Assembly: GCF_900291465.1 (NCBI RefSeq)
Contig: NZ_LT985808.1
Location: forward strand, 1,481,912 to 1,545,911
DNA length: 64,000 nt
Reading direction: 5' to 3'
DNA from: Bacteroides sp. Marseille-P3684
Lineage (GTDB): Bacteria; Bacteroidota; Bacteroidia; Bacteroidales; Bacteroidaceae
Program-made: the position numbers and the translations under genes
Notes under the pieces: generated by a model
Told to the model about the DNA's origin: nothing
Database searches by the model: none
Seen by the model: the letters and a program-made list of their open reading frames with translations, nothing else
In this document: one piece after another, positions 1 through 8,287 of the stretch
Position numbering within the stretch: position 1 is the first letter of the stretch
How the letters are laid out: every line of letters begins with the position of its first letter

Positions 1-1
1 G

Positions 2-211
2 GTGTATAAGGAACTTGAACGGGTCATCAGAGAAGTCGGCATGAAGATGAGCGTTGACAAGGTTCTTGAAATCGCCAAGACAATAACGACGCTCAGAATA
101 AGGCTGCCCAACGGCTCGGTATATACTGAGACTCTATTCACAACACCACAGCAGGAGACCATCAAACCATTGTTGGAGGCATTAGATCAAGACAAAAATA
201 AAGCAGGGTGA
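2..211 (+). mobile_element. 3' end of an insertion-sequence transposase (partial)
   Basis: An open frame enters from the left window edge and stops at 209-211; about 69 C-terminal residues are visible. The stretch around residues 15-35 (MSVDKVLEIAKTITTLRIRLP) resembles, from memory, the C-terminal end of IS1634/IS4-superfamily DDE transposases found in Bacteroidales; the catalytic residues lie outside the window. The element's end appears to lie about 10-15 bp after the stop, because from about position 225 the opposite strand carries the interrupted AraC gene. The other end of the element and any target duplication are not visible. Family assignment is by recollection of the C-terminal pattern, so moderate confidence. 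Confidence 0.6.
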
Positions 212-221
212 CGCATTGTCA

Positions 222-447
222 AAGTCAGGAAAAACACGGTGTTGTCTGTCACCGGATATTCTTTGAAATCGACGTAGTGCATTCCTGTTCCTTTCTTGAA
301 CCATATTATCTGATAGAAACTGTGAATATGCGGTTCAAAGGGATGCTGCCCGTTGTTTGCAAAGAAAGCGGGAAGCTCTATCATCTCAAATTGTGCGCCC
401 GATGGTTGATGCGGAGTCAAGTCATATCGTGTAAATACATCTTTCAT
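222..447 (-). pseudogene. AraC-family regulator N-terminal domain, truncated by the insertion sequence
   Basis: The minus-strand frame from an ATG at 445-447 encodes about 74 residues of an AraC-type sensory (cupin) domain: a short N-terminus, then EPHIHSFYQIIWFKKGTGMHYVDF, shown here only as the characteristic H-x-H...G-x-G-x-H/Y pattern, then VTDNTVFFL. The cupin is cut after that point: the next residues belong to the end of the insertion element (junction near 221-226) and no helix-turn-helix domain follows. A minus-strand TACCTTTG promoter element (453-460) sits immediately upstream of the ATG, so a transcript would be almost leaderless. The intact gene probably regulated the divergent gene at 637 and perhaps the AEC transporter; that is inference from position. 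Confidence 0.7.
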
Positions 448-452
448 GCCTG

Positions 453-460
453 CAAAGGTA
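453..460 (-). promoter_or_regulatory. Bacteroidetes -7 element TACCTTTG before the truncated AraC gene
   Basis: The plus strand reads CAAAGGTA, the reverse complement of TACCTTTG, matching the Bacteroidetes -7 consensus TANNTTTG. It ends only a few bases before the ATG at 447, implying an unusually short leader. No clear -33 TTTG was found at the usual 19-21 bp spacing. Confidence 0.4.
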
Positions 461-600
461 GCACGTTCCACGTCCGCATAATAGGACAAACGGGAATAAT
501 CATGGTAAATTAGGGTATGCAGAGTGCGGTATGGATAGAAGATTCCCAAAATTACCATTCATTGTCTGAAATGTGCACCACTCATTCTGATGTACCCGTC

Positions 601-608
601 TATTTTTG
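601..608 (+). promoter_or_regulatory. -7 element TATTTTTG for the gene at 637
   Basis: TATTTTTG fits TANNTTTG and lies 28 bp before the ATG at 637, a typical Bacteroidetes leader length. No convincing -33 TTTG is seen. Confidence 0.4.
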
Positions 609-636
609 TGACGTCAAACTTAAAAAAACAATAGAT

Positions 637-942
637 ATGGCAAAAGGAAACAATGTTGGTGCATTTCTTGAAATCACCATGAAGATTAACGAGAATGACC
701 GCGCTGCGGCTGCGGCAGTGTACACGAAGTATCGCCAACCGTTCTTGGATGACATTGAAGGTGCACACTGCAAGCATCTCTTGGTGCGCGGCGAGGATGT
801 GCAGGTTCTCCACGGTTTTGCATCGGTGGCAGATGCGGAAAACTACCTGAAGTCCGACCTGTTCACGCAAGACGTAGTGGTTGAGTTGAAGCCTTACTTC
901 CAGTCCGAACCGGATGTACGGATTTACAGCGTGGTAGGCTAA
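637..942 (+). CDS. small dimeric alpha/beta-barrel (antibiotic biosynthesis monooxygenase-like) protein
   Basis: A 101-residue cytosolic protein. The start at 637 was preferred to an upstream ATG (517) because the extra N-terminus would overlap the promoter element and has no recognisable character. The pattern FLEITMKINENDRAAAAAVY, a central helix, then HGFASVADAENYLKSDLF and a final strand fits the ferredoxin-like ABM/dimeric alpha-beta barrel fold, in which ~100-residue chains pair to form a barrel. Members range from quinol monooxygenases to proteins of unknown role; no catalytic residue can be assigned here. It is divergent from the broken AraC gene and upstream of an AEC transporter. 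Fold assignment is moderate; function is not known. Confidence 0.65.
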   Translation: MAKGNNVGAFLEITMKINENDRAAAAAVYTKYRQPFLDDIEGAHCKHLLVRGEDVQVLHGFASVADAENYLKSDLFTQDVVVELKPYFQSEPDVRIYSVVG

Positions 943-1033
943 ACGCCGTACCTTTATCTAAAAGTGGTCCGCCGGGCGATAGGTTTTCATATCCGTCCGT
1001 CGGACTTTTTGTGGAATATAAAGACTGTCATAC

Positions 1034-1948
1034 ATGATTGGAATAATCACACAGATTGCAATCGTATTCATCGTGATTGCCATTGGATATGCTGCCAACA
1101 AGCTGAAAGTACTTGATGAAGGGTTCAACCGGAAACTTTCCAAGCTGGTTATCTTGATAGCCTGTCCTTGTCTGGTGCTGTATTCGGTCATGGGGGAAAG
1201 CGTACCGCAACGAGGACTGATACTCCCATTGCTACTGATAGGACTGCTCTCTCATACCCTGCTGTTGACTGTGGGTGTTCTGTTGCCTCGTTTGTTCTGC
1301 CGATGCCCCATACGGAGAGGAATTTACAGTTTTATGATTGCGTTCAGCAACATCGGTTTTATTGGCTATCCCGTCGTAGCCGCCATTTTCGGGATACACG
1401 CCTTGTTTTATGCGTCCATATTGATGCTTCCCTACACCTTGTTCGCTTTTACGGCTGGAATCTATTTCGTGTCTGGAGGAAAAGAAGGAGTCCGTTTCGA
1501 CTACCGTGTGCTGCTGTCGCCCATGATGGCAGCATCTCTGCTTGCCATTGTCATGGTCTGCACGGACATGACCGATGTACCCGTTCTCATCTTTCGCCCG
1601 TTGCAGTTGGTTGGTGGCATCACCGTGCCCGTAGCATTGCTCGTCATCGGGTCATCGCTGGCCGAAGTGCCGTTCCGTGGCATCTGGATACACAAGTCGT
1701 TGTATGCCGTTTCATTCCTGCGCCTGCTCCTTCTTCCCCTGCTGATATACTCATTGGCAGCCGCGTTGCATTTTGACAAGTCCGTAAACCAAATCAATAC
1801 GGTGCTGATGGGCATGCCCGTCTCAACCTACGGCACAATGTTCTGTTATAAAGCGGACAAGGATGGCACTTTGATGACTTTGGGGATCTGCCTTTCCACC
1901 GTGCTGTCCATCGTCAGCATACCGCTACTTGCCCGGCTGATTTTGTGA
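1034..1948 (+). CDS. AEC (auxin efflux carrier) family transporter
   Basis: A 304-residue inner-membrane protein with about eight to ten hydrophobic helices spread evenly over the chain, starting MIGIITQIAIVFIVIAIGYA. The first helix followed by the segment with LSKLVILIACPCLVLYS, and the final segment PVSTYGTMFCYKADKDG, are typical of the AEC/BASS-like superfamily (TC 2.A.69), whose bacterial members include malate and other carboxylate transporters. Length matches the family (about 300-320). The substrate cannot be deduced. It stands 91 bp after the small barrel protein in the same direction and could share its transcript. No clear Shine-Dalgarno sequence; the chosen ATG directly precedes the first membrane helix. 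Confidence 0.85.
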   Translation: MIGIITQIAIVFIVIAIGYAANKLKVLDEGFNRKLSKLVILIACPCLVLYSVMGESVPQRGLILPLLLIGLLSHTLLLTVGVLLPRLFCRCPIRRGIYSFMIAFSNIGFIGYPVVAAIFGIHALFYASILMLPYTLFAFTAGIYFVSGGKEGVRFDYRVLLSPMMAASLLAIVMVCTDMTDVPVLIFRPLQLVGGITVPVALLVIGSSLAEVPFRGIWIHKSLYAVSFLRLLLLPLLIYSLAAALHFDKSVNQINTVLMGMPVSTYGTMFCYKADKDGTLMTLGICLSTVLSIVSIPLLARLIL

Positions 1949-2286
1949 GGATGAATAAGAATATAAGAGCTGTTCAGCCGAATTTTCTTACTTTTATATA
2001 TTGACATCAACTATTGCAAATTATGAAGCTTGGAATTATCAGACGTATGCAGACCGAAGACTTCCATATTTTCCATTTGAACTCATCCTTTTATCTATCT
2101 ACGTTCCAGGTGGTCTGGCATTAAGCGCCTGCGTGCACTGAAGTGTGTCGCTTCGCTTCGTCCCATGACAATCCGGTGCATACGTTGGAACGCATTGAAC
2201 TGTTAACATTATGTAAAATAAGCGCAGCTCATGCAGTATCCGTCTGTTTGTCCGCTCTTATCAAGACAAAACATATGGAGTGGTGT
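1949..2286. other. intergenic region with a gene relic
   Basis: 338 bp between the AEC transporter and the sigma-factor fusion. Besides the short relic at 2023-2124 there is no convincing promoter or terminator: no good TANNTTTG box with a -33 partner was found. The upstream in-frame extension of the sigma ORF (from 2143) runs through part of this stretch but has no conserved character. Confidence 0.5.
2023..2124 (+). pseudogene. N-terminal relic of a CGGC-domain protein
   Basis: A 33-codon ORF begins MKLGIIRRMQTEDF, which closely matches the usual opening of CGGC-domain (metal-binding) proteins, MK(V/I)GIIRCMQTED(M/F)CPGTTDF, as I recall it. After residue 14 the similarity ends at once and the frame closes at 2122-2124; even the first conserved Cys is replaced by Arg. 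I read this as the leftover of a deleted gene. The match is short, so chance or a small independent peptide cannot be excluded. Confidence 0.4.
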
Positions 2287-3795
2287 ATGGACAAACGTAA
2301 GTTGGTAGAACGATGTCAGGAGGGCGACAGGCAGGCATTGGGCTTGCTCTATCGGAATTATGCAGACCGGATGCAAAAGGTGTGTGCCTGCTATGTACAT
2401 GATGAACAAGCCGTGCAGGATATTCTGCATGATGGCTTTATCATTATCTTCTCCTCCATTGCCACGTTACAGTCGCCTGATAAGCTGGAGTCCTGGATGG
2501 GGACGATTATGCGTAATCTGGCACTTCGCTATCTCAAGCAGGATAAGACCGACCCTACCATCTCGTTGGATGAGCTAAGTGACGAGGAAGACCTGGGACT
2601 CACGACGTCCGATGATAATCTCCCGACCTATGAAAGCATGCTCCAACTCATCGAGCGTCTGCCTGAAGGGTATGGCAAGATATTCAGGCTCTCCGTGCTG
2701 GAAGGGCTGTCACATAAGGAAATCGGTGCTTTGTTGGGAATAGCTCCTCACTCGTCTTCCTCGCAACTGTCGAGGGCGAAGGCACTGTTGCGTAAACTTC
2801 TCTCGACGTATCGGTTCTTCGGACTGTTGCTCATCCTGTTGATTGTCATTCTCTTCCGGTTGTATCGAGTGGCGGAAGAGCATCCTGCGGAGTCGGAAGA
2901 TGTATGGGTCAGCGGAAGCCAACAGAACGGGGACAAACCGGAAGTCTCCCTTTCGGCAGATACATCCCGTCATGTACCGGTTCAGCTGGTGGATGCCCGT
3001 GAGCATTCCGCGATGGAAGTCACTGAACAGGCGCCCCATCCGTCCCAGGTATTACCTCGTAATCCTGTCCGGCACGAAGAGGATACCCTTCCTGTACAGA
3101 AGCGGCGTGAGTTGCTTCCTCCCGATGAAGATGCGCATTCTCATGGCTGGCGTCCCTCTTACGGACAGCCGCGTAAGCGTGGAGGCTGGTCTCTGGCTTT
3201 ATCCTATGTGAACGGAACGGGACAGACCAATCTTCAGCAAAAGTTGCTTCCTGGTGGCATAGGCTCTGCATTGCCGACAGAGGTGGTGGAGAAAGCCCAT
3301 CACCATGTTCCGCTGACGGTGTCGCTGGCCGTTCAAAAGCGATTCAACCACTCGTGGAGTCTCGAAACCGGTGTGCAATATACCTACCTGCATTCCGATT
3401 TCACACTTGCTGATGACGTGTACACAGAACGTGTACAAAAGCTTCACTATCTGGGAATCCCCTTGAAGGGGACATTGACTTTGTGGCGCAACAACAGGTT
3501 CTCCCTTTACACTTCTGTCGGGATGACACTTGAAATTCCAGTGAAAGCTTCCGGTGAGGAATTTGTCTTTGAAGGGAACCGGCAGGTCCAGCGGAACTCC
3601 TATCCATTACACCCTTCCTGGCAATGGTCCACCCATTGGGGACTCGGTCTTCAATACCAGCTGACTCCGAAGTTGGGACTTTATGTGGAGCCGGGGTTGC
3701 ATTACTATCTGAAGAATGGCGACGGGATAGAAACACTCCGCACGGAAAAGCCTTTTGAGTGCCTGCTTCCTGTCGGGATACGCTTTTCATGGTGA
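2287..3795 (+). CDS. ECF sigma factor fused to a transmembrane helix and an outer-membrane beta-barrel-like domain
   Basis: A single 502-residue frame (start at 2287; an alternative ATG at 2275 adds four residues). Residues about 10-85 look like sigma region 2 (LGLLYRNYADRM..., QDILHDGFIIIF, WMGTIMRNLALRYL), about 118-170 like region 4 (IERLPEGYGKIFRL, LEGLSHKEIGALLGI, SSSQLSRAKALL). A hydrophobic helix follows directly at 177-192 (FFGLLLILLIVILF), then a charged Pro-rich linker (193-298), then from 299 alternating beta-strand segments ending in an aromatic C-terminus (GIRFSW), like the PorT/OMP_b-brl family. In Bacteroidetes a barrel of this kind is usually carried by a separate anti-sigma partner; here no anti-sigma segment is seen. 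The architecture implies N-in membrane tethering. It could be a sigma released by proteolysis, or a permanently anchored one; that is inference. No frameshift is seen. Confidence 0.75.
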   Translation: MDKRKLVERCQEGDRQALGLLYRNYADRMQKVCACYVHDEQAVQDILHDGFIIIFSSIATLQSPDKLESWMGTIMRNLALRYLKQDKTDPTISLDELSDEEDLGLTTSDDNLPTYESMLQLIERLPEGYGKIFRLSVLEGLSHKEIGALLGIAPHSSSSQLSRAKALLRKLLSTYRFFGLLLILLIVILFRLYRVAEEHPAESEDVWVSGSQQNGDKPEVSLSADTSRHVPVQLVDAREHSAMEVTEQAPHPSQVLPRNPVRHEEDTLPVQKRRELLPPDEDAHSHGWRPSYGQPRKRGGWSLALSYVNGTGQTNLQQKLLPGGIGSALPTEVVEKAHHHVPLTVSLAVQKRFNHSWSLETGVQYTYLHSDFTLADDVYTERVQKLHYLGIPLKGTLTLWRNNRFSLYTSVGMTLEIPVKASGEEFVFEGNRQVQRNSYPLHPSWQWSTHWGLGLQYQLTPKLGLYVEPGLHYYLKNGDGIETLRTEKPFECLLPVGIRFSW

Positions 3796-3884
3796 AAATG
3801 TGTGCTGCCCGTGCAGTCTTTCAGACGGTGTGGTATCTACAACAAAGAAGACGCGATGGAGTGTCTTTGTCAAAATCATACCGT

Positions 3885-4658
3885 ATGCAAAAACGTCATC
3901 AGGATAGAAACACCTATTTCAACGAGCTGGCTGTCACGAGTGAAGCCTGTTTCCTGCCCTATATCCGGCAGTGGCATGTTGTGGAAAACGGAACGGACGT
4001 GTTGGAGGTCGGCTGTGGGGAAGGCGGCAACCTGCTCCCTTTTGCCCGGATGGGTTGTCATGTCACAGGTGTGGATTTGTCCGTGCGTCGCATCGAGGAG
4101 GCAAGAAGCTTTTTTGGGCAAGCCGGAGCAAAAGGGGAATTTATTGCCGGGGACATCCTTGAAGTGTCGGGGTTAGAGCATCGTTTTGACGTCATCCTCT
4201 GTCACGATGTCTTGGAGCATGTTGCAGACAAGAACCGCCTGTTGCTTCGTCTGGCAGGCTTTCTGAAAACGGACGGCATCCTGTTTATGGCTTTTCCGGC
4301 CTGGCAGATGCCTTTCGGGGGACATCAGCAGATAAGCCGGAACCGTATACTGGCACATCTGCCTTTTATCCATCTGCTTCCGTTACCCCTCTATGAAGGG
4401 GTGTTGCGACTCTTTGGAGAAGATGCAAAGACCATTCGGGAACTGTTGTCTATCTGGCGCTGTCGGGTGACCATCGAGCAGTTTGAATCCCTGCTGCAAC
4501 CGGTCGGACTCACTGTTGTCGACCGGCAGTTGTGGCTCATCAATCCTCACTATGAGGTGAAATTCAGGCTGACTCCTCGCAGGCTTCATGCCCTGTTGTC
4601 CGCAATTCCTCGCGTGCGGAACTTCCTTAGCAGCAGTTGCTTCTATCTATTGAAATAA
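3885..4658 (+). CDS. class I SAM-dependent methyltransferase
   Basis: A 257-residue soluble protein. Motif I is clear (VLEVGCGEGGNLLPFARMG, residues about 37-55), followed by the acidic end of strand 2 (VTGVDLS) and the motif around ILCHDVLEHV then LKTDGILFMAFP, as in methyltransferases of the Methyltransf_11/23 kind. The start at 3885 (MQKRHQDRN) was chosen because an in-frame extension to 3759 would overlap the end of the sigma fusion and lacks conserved character. The C-terminal half contains HQQISRNRILAHLPFIHLLP and a region typical of small-molecule or lipid methyltransferases; the substrate is unknown. It lies 89 bp behind the sigma fusion and may be co-transcribed. Confidence 0.8.
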   Translation: MQKRHQDRNTYFNELAVTSEACFLPYIRQWHVVENGTDVLEVGCGEGGNLLPFARMGCHVTGVDLSVRRIEEARSFFGQAGAKGEFIAGDILEVSGLEHRFDVILCHDVLEHVADKNRLLLRLAGFLKTDGILFMAFPAWQMPFGGHQQISRNRILAHLPFIHLLPLPLYEGVLRLFGEDAKTIRELLSIWRCRVTIEQFESLLQPVGLTVVDRQLWLINPHYEVKFRLTPRRLHALLSAIPRVRNFLSSSCFYLLK

Positions 4659-4695
4659 TTCCTTTCCCGGGCTTGCGTCCCCGTCAGCGAATAAA

Positions 4696-4753
4696 GAAAG
4701 CCCGTTGCAGTCGGTGTGTGTCGGCAGGACACAACGCCGTGCAACGGGCTTTC
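4696..4753. terminator. bidirectional terminator between the methyltransferase and mscL
   Basis: Arms GAAAGCCCGTTGCA (4696-4709) and TGCAACGGGCTTTC (4740-4753) are perfect complements, 14 bp, with about 30 bases between them. A and T flanks on the two sides allow use by both convergent genes. Confidence 0.85.
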
Positions 4754-4783
4754 CTATGGGTACGCTATGACTGAAGGACAAGC

Positions 4784-5224
4784 TTATTTCTTGTTCTGTT
4801 CTTTCAGCAAATCTCTGATTTCGGTCAGCAAGGTCTCTTCCTTGGAAGGAGCAGGAGGAGCGGCAGGTGCAGCGGGAGCTTCTTCCTTCTTTTTCGACAA
4901 TTTGCTGATGGTGCGAATCACGACAAAGATGGACAGGGCAATGATGAGGAAGTCAACCACATTCTGGATGAAGGTTCCGTAGTTGAGCATGACGGCTGCT
5001 GCCACCTCATTCCCGTTTTCCACTACGGCAGGTTTCAGCTCGATGGCGAGTTCTTTGAAATCCGCACCTCCCAGCAGAAGGCCAAGGGGAGGCATGATAA
5101 TGTCAGCCACCAATGAAGAAACAATCTTACCAAAGGCACCGCCGATGATGACACCGACTGCCATGTCTACGACATTACCTTTCAAGGCAAAGTCTTTGAA
5201 GTCTTTTAAAAAACCACTTTTCAT
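4784..5224 (-). CDS. mscL: large-conductance mechanosensitive channel
   Basis: 146 residues, matching the family length. The N-terminal amphipathic helix ([21 protein letters not shown]) leads into TM1 with the pore constriction segment [24 protein letters not shown], a periplasmic loop ([12 protein letters not shown]), TM2 ([20 protein letters not shown]) and a C-terminal helix bundle after an Ala/Pro-rich linker. The start at 5224 begins directly before the amphipathic helix; an upstream extension to 5323 is not plausible. MscL homopentamers release solutes during hypo-osmotic shock. It is monocistronic, closed by the terminator at 4696-4753. Confidence 0.95.
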   Translation of the reverse strand: MKSGFLKDFKDFALKGNVVDMAVGVIIGGAFGKIVSSLVADIIMPPLGLLLGGADFKELAIELKPAVVENGNEVAAAVMLNYGTFIQNVVDFLIIALSIFVVIRTISKLSKKKEEAPAAPAAPPAPSKEETLLTEIRDLLKEQNKK

Positions 5225-5360
5225 ACAACTTGATATCTTTAATTGAGTTAAGTTCCACAGGTACCTGTTGTCCGTTGGAATATACGGTTGCGAAAGTAAT
5301 GAAAAAACGTTTCCGATGTTCACATCTGTCTGTCAAATGCACATTTGCGTGTCATTTTTG

Positions 5361-6230
5361 TCAGCGACGGTCCGCTCCCCACATCATTTTCTCACGCAGG
5401 GTGGTGAAGAAGGAGTGCCCCTTCTGCTGCACCAGCTTGATGGTGTAGGGGGCGCGGCGCAGGGTGAGCCGGGTACCCTCGTGCATGCTTTCGCTCCGTC
5501 CGTCTACCGACACGAGGAAGTTATGGCTGCGGCTTTCGATGTCGAGGGTGATTTCGCAGTCGTCGCGGATGACGACGGGACGCATGTTGAGGCTGTGCGG
5601 TGCGACAGGGGTCAGTGAGAGGATGCCCGATTGCGGCACCATGATGGGACCTCCCACACTAAGCGAGTACGCGGTCGATCCGGTGGGCGTAGCCACAATC
5701 AGTCCGTCGGCCTGATAGGTGGTGAGGAACTGTCCGTTGACACTGGTGTGGATGCTTATCATCGACGAGCTGTCGCGTTTCAGCACCGAAACTTCGTTCA
5801 GGGCAAAGGGGTAGCCCTTCAGCTTGTCCGGCTGACTACTGATCTGGAGCAGCTTGCGCTCCTCCACATGGAAGTCTCCCTGCACGATGCGCTCGAAGGC
5901 AGATTCAATCTCTTCGGGCATGATGTCCGCGAGGAAACCGAGGCGTCCGGTGTTGATGCCCACGATGGGTATATCCTTGTTGCCAATGCGGCTTGCCGCT
6001 TTCAGAAACGTGCCGTCTCCACCCATGCTGATGGCAAGGTCCGCCTGGAAATCTCCGTTCTCGAAGATACCATCCGGCTCGAAGGGGAGGCCCAGTTCCT
6101 GTTTGACGAAGTGATAGAAGGAAGCGTCGATGAACAGGTTGCAGTCCAGACGTCGCAACGTGTTCAGCAGTCTCTCGATGTGCGAGGCTTTTTTAGTCTG
6201 GTATGTATTTCCGAAGAGGACGAATCTCAT
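5361..6230 (-). CDS. nadK: NAD kinase
   Basis: 289 residues. The NAD kinase signature GGDGT is at 70-74 ([14 protein letters not shown]), followed by [13 protein letters not shown] and, further on, the NE-x(n)-S/T segment ([17 protein letters not shown]) and the [16 protein letters not shown] motif that binds the nucleotide. It phosphorylates NAD+ to NADP+ in the cytosol, here the likely sole NADP source. It is divergent from pdxJ with about 200 bp between; the two genes are commonly neighbours in Bacteroidales. The start gives the expected MRFVLFGN beginning. A minus-strand TATCTTTG box at 6392-6399 is a possible promoter. Confidence 0.95.
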   Translation of the reverse strand: MRFVLFGNTYQTKKASHIERLLNTLRRLDCNLFIDASFYHFVKQELGLPFEPDGIFENGDFQADLAISMGGDGTFLKAASRIGNKDIPIVGINTGRLGFLADIMPEEIESAFERIVQGDFHVEERKLLQISSQPDKLKGYPFALNEVSVLKRDSSSMISIHTSVNGQFLTTYQADGLIVATPTGSTAYSLSVGGPIMVPQSGILSLTPVAPHSLNMRPVVIRDDCEITLDIESRSHNFLVSVDGRSESMHEGTRLTLRRAPYTIKLVQQKGHSFFTTLREKMMWGADRR

Positions 6231-6391
6231 AAGTCGATTTTCTGTTTTGTTGGGTTTATTTGTGTGGGGACTTCAAATTTATTTTGACACGAACCCCCTT
6301 ATGGGTTAAAAACTCCAAACCTGCGGCTTATCTTTCCGATGCAAAAGAAGTCTTTTCAGCAGAAACTATTACTTTTGCAATAATTTGGTTG

Positions 6392-6399
6392 CAAAGATA
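6392..6399 (-). promoter_or_regulatory. -7 element TATCTTTG in the nadK/pdxJ divergent region
   Basis: The plus strand reads CAAAGATA. On the minus strand this is TATCTTTG, matching TANNTTTG, but it lies 160 bp from nadK and has no visible -33 partner, so it is a weak call. Confidence 0.3.
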
Positions 6400-6428
6400 C
6401 ACTTTTTTTAGAATAGACTATTGATACA

Positions 6429-7145
6429 ATGACAAAGTTGAGTGTAAACATCAACAAAGTTGCCACCCTGCGCAATGCCCGGGGAGGCAATAATCCTGAT
6501 GTAGTAAAAGTGGCGTTGGATTGCGAGTCGTTTGGTGCCGACGGCATCACGGTACATCCGCGTCCCGATGAGCGGCATATCCGCCGCACCGATGTGTTTG
6601 ACTTGCGTGGAGTGCTCCGTACTGAATTCAACATAGAAGGATATCCGAGCAAGGAGTTCATCGATCTGGTCCTGCGTGCCAAACCGACCCAGGTAACCCT
6701 GGTCCCCGACAAGCCCGATCAGCTGACGTCGAATGCCGGGTGGGATACGAAGACTAACCTCTCGTTCCTGACCGATGTCCTCGATACCTTCAGCAAAGCC
6801 GGCATCCGTACGTCTGTCTTTGTCGGGACGGAACTCGAGATGCTCGACTATGCGGCAAAGGCAGGAACCGACCGGGTGGAACTTTACACCGAGCCTTATG
6901 CGTCGCTCTATCCGAAAGACCGTGAACAGGCAGTAGCTCCCTTTGTGGAAGCTGCACGCCGGGCACGTTCGCTGGGACTGGGACTGAACGCGGGGCACGA
7001 CCTGAGTCTGGAGAACCTGGCTTACTTCCATGCACAGATTCCTTGGCTCGACGAGGTGTCCATCGGTCATGCACTGATTTGCGACGCCCTTTATCTGGGA
7101 CTGAAAACAACCATAGAAGAATATAAAAAATGCTTGCGCTCATGA
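6429..7145 (+). CDS. pdxJ: pyridoxine 5'-phosphate synthase
   Basis: 238 residues, the normal PdxJ size. [20 protein letters not shown] at the start contains the N-terminal strand and phosphate/loop region; the segment [14 protein letters not shown] carries the catalytic His/Arg residues, and [15 protein letters not shown] the C-terminal phosphate-binding loop. It condenses 1-deoxy-D-xylulose 5-phosphate with 3-amino-1-hydroxyacetone phosphate to form pyridoxine 5'-phosphate. It is the first gene of a tight run; its last 16 bp overlap the start of exbB, suggesting translational coupling. Its substrate is the product of dxs, also in this window. Confidence 0.95.
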   Translation: MTKLSVNINKVATLRNARGGNNPDVVKVALDCESFGADGITVHPRPDERHIRRTDVFDLRGVLRTEFNIEGYPSKEFIDLVLRAKPTQVTLVPDKPDQLTSNAGWDTKTNLSFLTDVLDTFSKAGIRTSVFVGTELEMLDYAAKAGTDRVELYTEPYASLYPKDREQAVAPFVEAARRARSLGLGLNAGHDLSLENLAYFHAQIPWLDEVSIGHALICDALYLGLKTTIEEYKKCLRS

Positions 7146-7864
7146 ATTTAGCACTTGTTTTGGCACAGGCTGCCCAAGGGGTGGCTTCGGCTGTGAGTTC
7201 TGATAACCCCGTGTTGACCCCTGTGACGGTTGCCGAACCGGAGATGAATCTCTGGGACATGGCGCTGAAGGGTGGCTGGATCATGATTGTCCTGGCTGCC
7301 CTGTCGGTGTTGTGCGTCTACGTCTTCTTCGAACGTTGGGCGGTTATCCGCAAGGCGGAAAAGGAAGACCCTCTCTTTATAGAACGCATGCGCGACTATA
7401 TCCAAAGCGGAGAGTTGAAGTCTGCCATCAACTATTGCCGCATGACCAATACGCCGGCTGCCCGGATGATTGAGAAGGGCATCATGCGTATCGGACGTCC
7501 GGTAGCCGATGTGCAGGCTGCCATCGAGAATGCCGGAAACATCGAAGTAGGCTTGCTGGAACGTCGCCTGCCGGTCATCGCTACGGTGGCAGGAGGTGCA
7601 CCGATGTTGGGCTTCCTGGGAACCGTGACCGGTATGGTGACTGCCTTCTGGGACATGGCGAATGCCGGGAACAACATCGACATCACCCTGTTGTCAAGCG
7701 GTATCTATGAAGCCATGATTACGACGGTCGGTGGCCTGATTGTGGGTATTCCCGCCCTGTTCGCCTACAACTACCTGGTGGCGAAGGTCGATACCGTGGT
7801 AAACAAGCTGGAGGCAAAGACACTCGCCTTCATGGACCTGCTCAATGAACCCGTTAAAGAATGA
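7130..7864 (+). CDS. exbB: MotA/TolQ/ExbB proton-channel protein
   Basis: 244 residues. A first hydrophobic segment near 49-68 ([20 protein letters not shown]), a cytoplasmic domain, and two helices at about 145-170 ([27 protein letters not shown]) and 185-210 ([23 protein letters not shown]) match ExbB/TolQ, including the conserved GFLGTVTG segment. With ExbD it forms the proton-driven motor that energises TonB. An N-terminal extension with a signal-like helix is present, as in many Bacteroidetes ExbB. The start at 7130 overlaps the end of pdxJ; a second ATG at 7142 is possible. Confidence 0.92.
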   Translation: MLALMNLALVLAQAAQGVASAVSSDNPVLTPVTVAEPEMNLWDMALKGGWIMIVLAALSVLCVYVFFERWAVIRKAEKEDPLFIERMRDYIQSGELKSAINYCRMTNTPAARMIEKGIMRIGRPVADVQAAIENAGNIEVGLLERRLPVIATVAGGAPMLGFLGTVTGMVTAFWDMANAGNNIDITLLSSGIYEAMITTVGGLIVGIPALFAYNYLVAKVDTVVNKLEAKTLAFMDLLNEPVKE

Positions 7865-7870
7865 CGGCCT

Positions 7871-8284
7871 ATGGCACTGAAACGTAAAACACGCATTGCG
7901 GCGACCTTCAGCATGGCGTCAATGACCGACATCATCTTCCTGTTGCTGATCTTCTTCATGATCACGTCGACGATGGTGTCGCCCAATGCCATCAAGGTGC
8001 TCTTGCCGCAAGGCAAACAACAGACGTCGGCGAAACCCCTCACGAGGGTCATCATCGACAAGGAACTGAACTATTATGCAGGCTTCGGCAATGAGGCGGA
8101 GATGCCTGTCACCCTCGACGAGCTGCCCGGTTTCCTGAAAGAGTGTGCCGAGCGTGAGCCGGAAATGTATGTGGCACTCTACGCCGATGAGTCCGTGCCT
8201 TACGGGGAAATCGTGCGGGTGCTCAATATAGCAAACGAGAACCAATATAAAATGGTGCTGGCCACGCGCCCGCCCGAGAAATAG
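7871..8284 (+). CDS. exbD: ExbD/TolR biopolymer transport protein
   Basis: 137 residues with one N-terminal membrane helix. The segment ASMTDIIFLLLIFFMITSTMV (residues about 16-36) contains the conserved Asp of ExbD/TolR that carries protons across the membrane. The rest is the periplasmic domain (VIIDKELNYYAG, YVALYADESVPYGEIVRVL). It begins 6 bp after exbB and ends 3 bp before tonB, so the three are surely one transcript and one complex. Confidence 0.92.
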   Translation: MALKRKTRIAATFSMASMTDIIFLLLIFFMITSTMVSPNAIKVLLPQGKQQTSAKPLTRVIIDKELNYYAGFGNEAEMPVTLDELPGFLKECAEREPEMYVALYADESVPYGEIVRVLNIANENQYKMVLATRPPEK

Positions 8285-8287
8285 CCA

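Noticed and set aside
2143-2286. N-terminal extension of the sigma fusion
   Set aside because: The extension has no conserved pattern, and sigma region 2 begins soon after the ATG at 2287.
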